Under the pieces are notes generated by a model, which was not told where the DNA came from, did no database searches, and was given only the letters and a program-made list of their open reading frames with translations. From contig JADLEJ010000024.1 in NCBI GenBank assembly GCA_020846195.1, positions 1 through 64,000 of the forward strand: a stretch of DNA of 64,000 nt, given 5' to 3'. Shown here one piece after another: positions 44,557 through 52,118 of this stretch; the stretch's first letter is position 1, and each line of letters starts with the position of its first letter. The translations under genes and the position numbers were made by a program. This stretch comes from Nitrospira sp. (GTDB lineage: Bacteria; Nitrospirota; Nitrospiria; Nitrospirales; Nitrospiraceae).

Positions 44557-45614
44557 TGCAACAGCGGGATCCACAAACCTATCTCACTGCCCTCGCGACC
44601 CGCGCGGAGCACACCCGCCAGCCGGACCGCGCAACCATCGAGTTGACCTACGGCTGCAATCTTCGCTGCGTCCATTGTTACAACCCCACTCATCGAGCGC
44701 TGCCCCAAGAACTGACCACAGCAGAAGTCTGCTCGATTCTGACGCAGATGGCCGATCTGGGCATATTGACCGTTAGTCTGAGCGGAGGGGAGCCGTCGCT
44801 GCGGCCCGACATCGACATCATCCTACGCCATGCGCGCCGCGCCGGGCTGCTCGTCTCACTGCTCAGCAACGCCACGCGCATGACTCCGGCATTGGCGTCG
44901 CTTCTCGACGAGACCGGCGTCTCCCGGCTATTCATCTCCATCTACGGCGCCACGGCAGCGACCTATGAGCAGATGACCGGAATCCCTGGATCCTTTGCGC
45001 ACTTTCTCCAGGGGCTAGACTGCCTCAAGGACCGCACATTCGCCGTCACCGTTCGCATGCCGGTCACCACGATTAATTACGACGACATCGACGCGTGCCA
45101 AGCCTTGACGGAGTCCCGCGGATTCAAATTCCAGTACAGCCTCGACATCCATCCACGGACCGATGGCAACCGCGCACCGCTCGCCTACCGGCTGGCTCCG
45201 AATCTCAAAACTGCGCTCGACGCTCGCAAGCTTGGAGCACCGCGCGCTGCCCAAGCGCCAGATACCTGCTCATCCGATGCCCCGTTCATCTCGTGCGCCT
45301 GCGGCAAAAACAGTTTTGCCGTCACACCTTATGGCAAGATGAACCTCTGCGTGGCATTTCCAACTCCCCAGTACGATCTCCGGACCGGGACCCTCCGCGA
45401 AGGGTGGGACCTTCTCAAACGCACCGTCGATCAAGCGAGTCCAACAGCCCGGTACGAATGCACCGTCTGCGACGTGCAGGGCTCCTGCCGCCAGGGCCGC
45501 AGCGACGCCTGGCTGGAAACCGGCGATATGAGCGCCTGCCTGCCGCACTTCAAAGAGTGGGCCACCCTGGAGCACCGTACCCATGCCCTCCTCGACCCTC
45601 GACCAGCTCGCTGA
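44556..45614 (+). CDS. radical SAM/SPASM protein (third of the cluster)
   Basis: A 352-residue enzyme with Cys34-x3-Cys38-x2-Cys41, the GGEPSLRPDID motif and a full SPASM domain (ISCACGKNSFAVTPYGKMNLC, CTVCDVQGSC, SACLPHF). The start ATG 44556 shares a base with the stop of the kinase-like gene (TGATG). It could install a second type of crosslink, or act after phosphorylation. It overlaps the nucleotidyltransferase gene by 32 bases. Confidence 0.9.
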   Translation: MQQRDPQTYLTALATRAEHTRQPDRATIELTYGCNLRCVHCYNPTHRALPQELTTAEVCSILTQMADLGILTVSLSGGEPSLRPDIDIILRHARRAGLLVSLLSNATRMTPALASLLDETGVSRLFISIYGATAATYEQMTGIPGSFAHFLQGLDCLKDRTFAVTVRMPVTTINYDDIDACQALTESRGFKFQYSLDIHPRTDGNRAPLAYRLAPNLKTALDARKLGAPRAAQAPDTCSSDAPFISCACGKNSFAVTPYGKMNLCVAFPTPQYDLRTGTLREGWDLLKRTVDQASPTARYECTVCDVQGSCRQGRSDAWLETGDMSACLPHFKEWATLEHRTHALLDPRPAR

Positions 45615-46545
45615 CGCCTACGACCAGGTGAGCCGCAGCAATGCGGCGGCGCTCAATGAGTTTCATGCCCTTGCCGCGCTGTTGGAACAGGCGCGCATCC
45701 CTTTTCTGGTATTGAAAGGCCTCGACGTGTTGGTCCGGCTCTACGGCCTTCGCGGGACTCGCCCGCTGTCCGACGTCGATCTGCTCGTGCATGAAGTCGA
45801 TCTCGCTGCAATCGATATAATCCTCACTGGCGCAGGCTATACCAGGCAGATCGACGGCAACCCCTGCTATGCCTCTCCAGAAAATGGCCTCTCCTTCGAT
45901 ATCGTGACCACGCTCTGGTACCTCGATGAACAGGGCTTGATTGAATTGTGGGCAAACGCCCAGCCGCACACACTCTCATCGCGATCAGTCATGCTCCTGG
46001 CCGCCGACGATCTCCTGATCCATCTCACCGCTTACACCGTCATCCATCGCGGCGCGCTCACTCCAGCCTGGGAGCAGGACTTGCGCTTGTTGCTCATGAG
46101 CGAACCCATCGATTGGGCTGCCGTGATCCGCAAGGCCAGGACCTATTCGCTATCCACCCCCTTATGCTATGGACTTACCGCTCTTCATCGCCGCATGCCG
46201 GCACTGCCGATTCCAGAATCGGCGCTCCTCGCACTGGCGCCGGCCGGATATGCCCAGCGCGGCCTCTACCGGTTGCTTCAACGGTTGGTTGCGACGCAGC
46301 CTATTCCCGAACTTGGGCATTGTCTGATCTGGCTGACCAGACCGGCGGCACACAAATGGCCATCGCTCCGCCTCACTTTTTTCCCACCCAAGAGCTTCCT
46401 CAGATACCGCTATGGAATGGCCGCAACCCACCGCCCTCTCCTGACGCGATGCCGGCGGCTCGTCAGCCTGACAAGCGCGATGTTCGTCCTCGCCGTCCGG
46501 ATTCTTCAACGACTCAGCCAGCGGCCCCAGCGAGGTGCGGCATGA
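45583..46545 (+). CDS. nucleotidyltransferase family protein (NTP_transf_5 type)
   Basis: A 320-residue protein of the uncharacterised nucleotidyltransferase family. The catalytic carboxylates are Asp64 and Asp66 in PLSDVDLLV, preceded by FLVLKGLDVLVRLYG. Family members sit beside HPr-kinase-like genes in lasso-peptide and exopolysaccharide clusters, and some extend a phosphate on the peptide. The C-terminal third is basic (LTRCRRLV) and hydrophobic. Its stop overlaps the peptidase gene start (ATGA). Confidence 0.85.
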   Translation: MPSSTLDQLADAYDQVSRSNAAALNEFHALAALLEQARIPFLVLKGLDVLVRLYGLRGTRPLSDVDLLVHEVDLAAIDIILTGAGYTRQIDGNPCYASPENGLSFDIVTTLWYLDEQGLIELWANAQPHTLSSRSVMLLAADDLLIHLTAYTVIHRGALTPAWEQDLRLLLMSEPIDWAAVIRKARTYSLSTPLCYGLTALHRRMPALPIPESALLALAPAGYAQRGLYRLLQRLVATQPIPELGHCLIWLTRPAAHKWPSLRLTFFPPKSFLRYRYGMAATHRPLLTRCRRLVSLTSAMFVLAVRILQRLSQRPQRGAA

Positions 46546-47327
46546 TCGTCACCCTCGCTCCCCGCGCCTCAGTCCGTTTTGCCGCCACGGCACTCCCGGA
46601 CAGCTGCCAGGGACCGGCGCTACAACATCTGATGACGTTGCGCGTGACGTCGTGGAGCATGTATCCAGCGTTGTGCAAAGGCGACTCTCTGGAGTTGGGG
46701 CCACCCGATCCGTTCCATGCCGGAGATCTGATCGTCTTCCGAACGCCGTTCGGATTAATGTGCCATCGGCTGATTGCACGACAAGGTGATTGCGTCCTCA
46801 CCAAGGGCGATGCCAGTTCCGGCCTCCCAGAACAGGTCATGATCTCGGATGTGCTCGGCATCGTCACCGCCGTAACACGCGGCTCGACTCGCGTACCGAC
46901 CGCAGATCTGGCCGCGCTGGCGCCTTTGCCGCCATGGGCCCGCGTCCTAGACCATCTGATCGTCACCTGTCAGGAGAACAGCCGCCGAATCGTCCGGCGT
47001 GCGATTCGGCCAGCCTTACGGCATCCCCGGCTAGGAAAATTCATCGCCAGCCAAATCGCGTACTACGCAACGCTGACACCGATCGGCATCAGCCCGATTC
47101 AGACATTCCAAGACGCCGTAATCCTGAATGCCTCAACCCTATCGCCTGACCATGAACGACAGCTCAATCCACCGCCACTGCCACCGCTGCTCGCACTCAG
47201 GCTGGGGCCGATCCCCCTGGGCTGCTTTCACCCACAGTCGAATAGGCTCGATATTCGGCCTCTCTTGGCTGGCACACCAGTCGAATCCGCCCTAGCTCGA
47301 ATGGCGGCCGGCAGGCAAGAAGGCTGA
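46542..47327 (+). CDS. S24/S26-family signal-peptidase-like protein
   Basis: A 261-residue protein. The serine/lysine dyad of S26 peptidases is visible: Ser39 in SWSMYPALCKGD and Lys88 in CVLTKGDA. There is no N-terminal membrane anchor; moderately hydrophobic segments occur later (around FIASQIAYYATLTPIGISPI). It is the last gene of the cluster and could remove the leader from the modified peptide. No dedicated ABC exporter is encoded in the cluster. Confidence 0.82.
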   Translation: MIVTLAPRASVRFAATALPDSCQGPALQHLMTLRVTSWSMYPALCKGDSLELGPPDPFHAGDLIVFRTPFGLMCHRLIARQGDCVLTKGDASSGLPEQVMISDVLGIVTAVTRGSTRVPTADLAALAPLPPWARVLDHLIVTCQENSRRIVRRAIRPALRHPRLGKFIASQIAYYATLTPIGISPIQTFQDAVILNASTLSPDHERQLNPPPLPPLLALRLGPIPLGCFHPQSNRLDIRPLLAGTPVESALARMAAGRQEG

Positions 47328-47383
47328 CAGCCCCCTTCGTCTATCATTCGTCGTGAACCCCACGCGATTCACCACACATCCTT

Positions 47384-47413
47384 TTGCCGGATCCGTCCGT
47401 AGAATGGTATAGT
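47384..47413 (+). promoter_or_regulatory. sigma70-type promoter before the ECF sigma gene
   Basis: TTGCCG at 47384-47389, an 18-base spacer, and TATAGT at 47408-47413. The predicted start near 47420 is 44 bases before the ATG. It separates the sigma operon from the RiPP cluster. Confidence 0.4.
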
Positions 47414-47463
47414 TGGGGCGTGTTTCAGACTGAAGCCGAATATCGTTAGCTAGCTGACCCAAT

Positions 47464-48069
47464 ATGGACGCCTCCTCGCAACACGCCGCCTTACACATCG
47501 ACCCTAAATTGCTGGCCCGGGTGGTCAAGGGAGATCACCAGGCGTTTAGCCAGCTCTACGATCAATCCAGCACCCTCATCTACACGATGGCGCTGAGAAT
47601 TCTCGGGGACCGCGATGAAGCCGCGGAGTTATTGCAAGACGTGTATCTGGAAGTGTGGCGCAAAGTATCCCGGTACGATGTCGGACGGGGAACCCCGGTG
47701 GCCTGGCTGGTGACGCTGACACGCAGCCGCGCCATCGACCGGCTCCGGGCGCGAGCCGCGCGCGCGCACCCCAAATCGACCGATTCGTTGGACAGTGCCT
47801 CGGCCGCACAGGTGCAGGATCAAGGGCCCAATCCATTCGATGCGCAAGCCGACCAAGAAATCAGAACCTTGGTGGGAGGCGCGATGGCCGCCCTGCCCCA
47901 GGCGCAGCAACAGGCGCTTGAATTGGCCTACTACGAAGGACTGTCGCACGCGGAAATCGCCGCCCGGCTGAACCAGCCGCTCGGCACGGTGAAGACCAGG
48001 ATCAAGCTGGGCATGTCCAAGCTCCGGGAATCGCTCCGGCGCTGTTGGGAACAGGGTGAACACGTATGA
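47464..48069 (+). CDS. RNA polymerase sigma factor, ECF family
   Basis: A 201-residue ECF sigma factor, SigK/RpoE-like. Region 2 is seen as HQAFSQLYDQSSTLIYTMAL and AAELLQDVYLEVWRKV; region 4 as ALELAYYEGLSHAEIAARLNQPLGTVKTRI, the -35-binding helix-turn-helix (first 20 residues typical). No long C-terminal extension. Its stop overlaps the anti-sigma gene (ATGA), the standard arrangement. Targets are unknown; the flanking RiPP and lipopeptide clusters are candidates. Confidence 0.93.
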   Translation: MDASSQHAALHIDPKLLARVVKGDHQAFSQLYDQSSTLIYTMALRILGDRDEAAELLQDVYLEVWRKVSRYDVGRGTPVAWLVTLTRSRAIDRLRARAARAHPKSTDSLDSASAAQVQDQGPNPFDAQADQEIRTLVGGAMAALPQAQQQALELAYYEGLSHAEIAARLNQPLGTVKTRIKLGMSKLRESLRRCWEQGEHV

Positions 48070-49082
48070 CCCACGAAGAACTTGAAGAAGCCGTCCCGCT
48101 CTATGCCGCAGGCGCGCTCGAGCGCTCAGAGCGGCAGGCGCTTGAAGCCCATCTGCTCTCCGGTTGCGTCTCCTGCCACACGGCGCTCAAAGAGTTTCAA
48201 TCCGTCGCCGCCATTCTGCCGTTTGGATTGAGTCCATCCCAGCCGCCGCGCGCGCTGAAAGCGAAAATTATGGCGGCGCGCGCCCCGGCTGCCATCGCGG
48301 AAGACGCGCCTGAAAAAATCGAGCCGAAACCGAGCCTGGAGCCGGGAGAATGGATGAACCATCTGTTCCCGCCGGAGTCCGCAGCCCCCACATGGTCGTT
48401 CGGATGGGCCGGCGGCGTCGCCGCGGTCGCCATTCTCGCCATCGGCGGCTATTTTGCCTGGGCGTCTTCTGCCAAAAACGCCACCGGCACCGCCGCCGTC
48501 CAGCCACTCCAGGCAGCCTCGGAAGACCAGACAAAGAAAGTTACGGCGTTGCAGCAGCAATTGGACGAGCGGGACCGCGAGATCGCGCGGGTCAAGGACG
48601 AGTTGCATCAACGCACGACCGACTCGACGGACCTGAAGGATCAACTCCTTCAACGCGAGGCGGAGCTCGAAGATCTGAAGTTCCAATTCACGGCGCGCGG
48701 GAGCGTGCCGGCCAGCCGTGAACCGGAAGACGAATTCGCCGCGCTACTCCGCGTTCCAAACGCAAAAACCGTCTCGCTCAACGGCTCAGACATGGCTAAA
48801 CAGGCCTCCGGCATGCTCGTGTACGATGCCCGGACCAAGAAGGCCTGGCTCTATGCGATGAATCTTCCGGAATGTCCCAACGGCACCACGTACCAACTCT
48901 TGGCCATCGACGACAAACCCGTCAGCGTGGGAACCTTCCATATGGATAGCGGCGACACCGCGCACCTGCTGGTCAGCCGGGTGCCGGAATTCTCCAAAAC
49001 CAAAAAATTTGCCGTCAGCCTCGAGCCTTCAGGAGGGCGTCCCGCTCCGACCGGCCCCATCTATCTAGCCAGCCAATCGTAA
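48066..49082 (+). CDS. anti-sigma factor, RskA-like
   Basis: A 338-residue protein that would hold the ECF sigma factor at the membrane. The N-terminal anti-sigma domain has a zinc-type His/Cys motif (HLLSGCVSC, with four rather than the usual three residues between His and the first Cys). A single membrane helix is at about residues 115-138 (GWAGGVAAVAILAIGGYFAW), followed by a coiled coil (EDQTKKVTALQQQLDERDRE) and a periplasmic RskA C-terminal domain (GMLVYDARTKKAWLYAMNL). Confidence 0.88.
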   Translation: MTHEELEEAVPLYAAGALERSERQALEAHLLSGCVSCHTALKEFQSVAAILPFGLSPSQPPRALKAKIMAARAPAAIAEDAPEKIEPKPSLEPGEWMNHLFPPESAAPTWSFGWAGGVAAVAILAIGGYFAWASSAKNATGTAAVQPLQAASEDQTKKVTALQQQLDERDREIARVKDELHQRTTDSTDLKDQLLQREAELEDLKFQFTARGSVPASREPEDEFAALLRVPNAKTVSLNGSDMAKQASGMLVYDARTKKAWLYAMNLPECPNGTTYQLLAIDDKPVSVGTFHMDSGDTAHLLVSRVPEFSKTKKFAVSLEPSGGRPAPTGPIYLASQS

Positions 49083-49138
49083 CCGCGCCCAGCGCACAAT
49101 TAGACCGGCACGACTGCATAGACGGAACCCTTGCATCT

Positions 49139-49612
49139 ATGACCATCGATCCCGCACAGGACGAACAATTTATGCGCATGGCGCTGGAGCAAGCGGCGCT
49201 GGCTCCGGCACTGGAGGAAGTGCCCATTGCCGCGTTGCTGGTCCACGACGGACAGATACTCGCGCGAGCCCACAATCTCCGTGAAACCAGACAAGACCCG
49301 ACCGCGCACGCGGAGATCTTGGTGATTCAAGAAGCGGCGGGCAAGCTGGGAACCTGGCGGCTGATCGACTGCACGCTCTATGTCACACTGGAGCCCTGCC
49401 CGATGTGCGCCGGCGCCATCGTCCAATCGCGCATCGCCAGAACCGTGTTCGGCGCCTGGGACCCCAAAGCCGGCGCCTGCGGGTCGCTGATGAATATTCT
49501 GACCGACACCCGGTTGAATCACCGGGTGGCTGTGATGGGAGGCCTTTGCGAACTTGAAAGCCAGGCCCTGCTACGAGAGTTTTTCCGGCAGCGGCGCCGC
49601 GAGACGCCTTAA
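49139..49612 (+). CDS. tadA: tRNA-specific adenosine deaminase
   Basis: A 157-residue zinc enzyme that converts A34 to inosine in tRNA-Arg(ACG). The zinc/catalytic motifs are PTAHAEILVI (His and Glu) and EPCPMCAGAIV (two Cys). The C-terminal helix LREFFRQRR is also typical. The cognate tRNA-Arg(ACG) is encoded at 26191 in this window. Confidence 0.95.
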   Translation: MTIDPAQDEQFMRMALEQAALAPALEEVPIAALLVHDGQILARAHNLRETRQDPTAHAEILVIQEAAGKLGTWRLIDCTLYVTLEPCPMCAGAIVQSRIARTVFGAWDPKAGACGSLMNILTDTRLNHRVAVMGGLCELESQALLREFFRQRRRETP

Positions 49613-49647
49613 TACCATGCCTCCGGCGCTCCAGACACTTTCAGCGC

Positions 49648-50448
49648 TCAATCCGTGACTGCTGGGCAGACCTGGATTGTCCAATCGGCTCCTTGCACCG
49701 CAACCGCACCCACCCATCCAGGTCCGCAATCAAGAGTCCTGACGATCCAGGGACGCCGGAAATCCCCCCCAAGCCCCACCGGCACTCCGTCACGAGCCGA
49801 TCCGCGAGACCAGTCTATTTCACAGGCCTGCAGCGAGGCCAATCCCACCCCTTCGGCTTTCAACACCGCTTCTTTCGCAACCCAGTAGTGAAAGAATTCC
49901 AGGCTGCGCGACTCAGGCGGAGTGGCGCGTAAACACTGCTGCTCGCGGTCGAAAAAAAATCGTTCCGCCAGCTTGAGCGCTTCGACATCTTCTCGGATCA
50001 TTTCCAGATCGACCCCGACCGCTCGCCCCTGCCCAACCGCGACAAGCGCGTTGCCATGCGCATGCGAGAGATTGAACGTCAGCGCCGCGCGCTCTGGCCG
50101 GAGACCTGTCAGGGACGGCTTTCCCGCAGCCGTCGCACTGAATTCGATGCGGGACGGTTCGAGACCGAGATAGAGCCCCAGGATGAACCGCAAGCCTCCG
50201 TGAGCCAGCACATACCGTTCGCGATCCTGCTGTCGAATCAATCGCGCCGCCCTGGCTCGCTCCTGTTGATCCAGCCAATCCAGACACTGATCGTACTCAG
50301 CCCCCTCCCCCGCGAGGGTCACCGGCCAGATGTCGATTGTCGAGGGAGAAAGGGACCGTCCGCGCACGGCAGGAATCTTGACGATCTCGCGAATCGAAGA
50401 GAACTCCACCCTGACACGCTGCTGCATTCTGGCCGATTGTGGGCTCAT
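49648..50448 (-). CDS. 4'-phosphopantetheinyl transferase, Sfp type
   Basis: An enzyme of about 266 residues that attaches the phosphopantetheine arm to carrier domains. Sfp motifs are present: GKPSLTG, FNLSHAHGNALVAVG, AVGVDLEMIREDVE (metal-binding Asp/Glu) and FFHYWVAKEAVLKAEG. ATG 50448 is preferred (GGAAAG upstream), with a GTG at 50466 possible. It lies just downstream of the exporter on the same strand and would activate the three carrier domains of the synthetase. Confidence 0.92.
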   Translation of the reverse strand: MSPQSARMQQRVRVEFSSIREIVKIPAVRGRSLSPSTIDIWPVTLAGEGAEYDQCLDWLDQQERARAARLIRQQDRERYVLAHGGLRFILGLYLGLEPSRIEFSATAAGKPSLTGLRPERAALTFNLSHAHGNALVAVGQGRAVGVDLEMIREDVEALKLAERFFFDREQQCLRATPPESRSLEFFHYWVAKEAVLKAEGVGLASLQACEIDWSRGSARDGVPVGLGGDFRRPWIVRTLDCGPGWVGAVAVQGADWTIQVCPAVTD

Positions 50449-50483
50449 CGCGCTTTCCAGAGTCACGCCCTTCTCGACAGCTG

Positions 50484-52118
50484 TCAGGAGGACACAACTT
50501 TCCCGTTCTCCAGCTTGATAACCCGATCGCCGAGATGGAAGTACCGGTCATCATGCGTAATGACCACCACGCTCTTTCCTCGCGCACGAAGTTCCGGCAG
50601 CAGCTTCATATAGAAGACGTCCTTGTACTGCGGATCCTGATCGGCCGCCCACTCATCGAACACATACACGGGACGGTCCTCCAGATACGCCGTGAGCAAT
50701 GCCAGCCGTTTCCGCTGCCCTTGGGATAAATCCACGGTTGAGAACTTTCGCTCCATAATCTCAACCTTGTGGTCGAGCTGCAAGCTGGAAAGATACGCCG
50801 CCGCCGATGCCTGAATCCGCGCATCCTCAATGCCCAACAATTTCTCAAACAAATAAAAATCTGAAAACACCACCGAGAAATGCTCGCGATACCATTCCCG
50901 GTTGGCATCCGAAAGCACGGTCCCATTGAACGACACCGCACCAGACTGCGGAACATACAAGCCGGCAAGCAGCTTGACGAACGTCGATTTCCCGCTTCCA
51001 TTTCCCCCGATCACAAACGACAATTCACCGGGGCGAAGCTGCAAGCTGATCGGACCGAGCGAAAACGGGTCGCTCCTGCGACTGTCTGTTGCATATTCAA
51101 ACGTGACGGATTCCAATATCAGAGACTCCAGCTTTCCGGCCGTCACCGGCGGAGCAACGCTGCGGCGGCTTTCCACCGCTGTATCCAAGGACACACCCAA
51201 TCGTTGGATGTTCTCAAACGCGACCTGCCCGCGCTCGATGGTCGGCAAAATGCCGATGATCCCCCAAATGGGAGACATCATATACAGCAAGACGACGACA
51301 TACCCGATCAATGATTCCGTCGACAGTGGGAACAGCAGTGGGAACACAAACAGGATCACGCCGATCATGGAATAAAATGCGAAATGCGACCAGGCTTCGG
51401 CGATCGCATATTGCCTAGCGGCATCGATGCTTGTTCGCCGGTACAGATCGGCTGCCCCGTGGATCTCGTGGTCGAGAAACTCTGTGCGCCGTTGCCTGTG
51501 GAGAGTTAACTCCTTGATCCCCTCGGTCAAAGACCGGAAATGCTTGAAGAGCTGAGCCCTGGCCTCACGGGAAGAGTAGATCGTCGAAAATGCCCTTGTG
51601 TGCAACCAGTGATACCCCCAGGCGCCCAGCAATGTGGCAACCACGACGAGTAGAAACGTCGGCCAAGACAGCCACAGGAGATAGACTCCGCACCCAAGGA
51701 CGATGGCTACATTCATCGCCAATTGCGGCAAACTTTGGATCGACCAGGCCAGCATGCTGACATCGTCGGTCAGCGTCACCAAGATATTCGCGTGCCCGTA
51801 CCCCTCGGTGCGCCGATAGGGCGAAGCGAGGATTTTCTCACAGAGCGTCAGGGAAAGATCGAGGGTCGCGTCTTGAGCGAAACGCGTCAGGGTCAATTGC
51901 GAAAGGATCTGGGTAGCCAGCTTCCCGGCAACCGCGGCCCCAAACCCCAGCGCCAGAAAACTGGCCTGGTCGGGCCGCTGATGCAAGACGCGATTGATCA
52001 GAGCCAGCACGCCCGCGCTGCAGAGTCCGGACAACACCCCCACACCAACCATCGTGGTCATGACAGACCGTGACCGCTGAAATAGAAACGAGACAAATCC
52101 TGGGATGCGCATGTTCAT
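50484..52118 (-). CDS. cyclic-peptide export ABC transporter (SyrD/PvdE-like)
   Basis: A 544-residue fused ABC exporter. The N-terminal part has about six membrane helices; the ATPase domain has Walker A GGNGSGKST, the signature LSQGQRKR (in place of LSGGQ) and Walker B VYVFDEWAADQDP, the last typical of SyrD/PvdE lipopeptide and siderophore exporters. The start ATG 52118 overlaps the synthetase stop (ATGA). It most likely exports the lipopeptide. Confidence 0.92.
   Translation of the reverse strand: MNMRIPGFVSFLFQRSRSVMTTMVGVGVLSGLCSAGVLALINRVLHQRPDQASFLALGFGAAVAGKLATQILSQLTLTRFAQDATLDLSLTLCEKILASPYRRTEGYGHANILVTLTDDVSMLAWSIQSLPQLAMNVAIVLGCGVYLLWLSWPTFLLVVVATLLGAWGYHWLHTRAFSTIYSSREARAQLFKHFRSLTEGIKELTLHRQRRTEFLDHEIHGAADLYRRTSIDAARQYAIAEAWSHFAFYSMIGVILFVFPLLFPLSTESLIGYVVVLLYMMSPIWGIIGILPTIERGQVAFENIQRLGVSLDTAVESRRSVAPPVTAGKLESLILESVTFEYATDSRRSDPFSLGPISLQLRPGELSFVIGGNGSGKSTFVKLLAGLYVPQSGAVSFNGTVLSDANREWYREHFSVVFSDFYLFEKLLGIEDARIQASAAAYLSSLQLDHKVEIMERKFSTVDLSQGQRKRLALLTAYLEDRPVYVFDEWAADQDPQYKDVFYMKLLPELRARGKSVVVITHDDRYFHLGDRVIKLENGKVVSS

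Noticed and set aside
45948..46541. N-terminal extension of the S26-like peptidase gene
   Set aside because: It runs through the nucleotidyltransferase gene in another frame; the ATGA junction at 46542 is the start.
41131..47327. Lasso-peptide cluster
   Set aside because: The PqqD-like, kinase-like and nucleotidyltransferase genes fit, but there is no asparagine-synthetase-like cyclase or transglutaminase-like protease, and three radical SAM enzymes are present instead.
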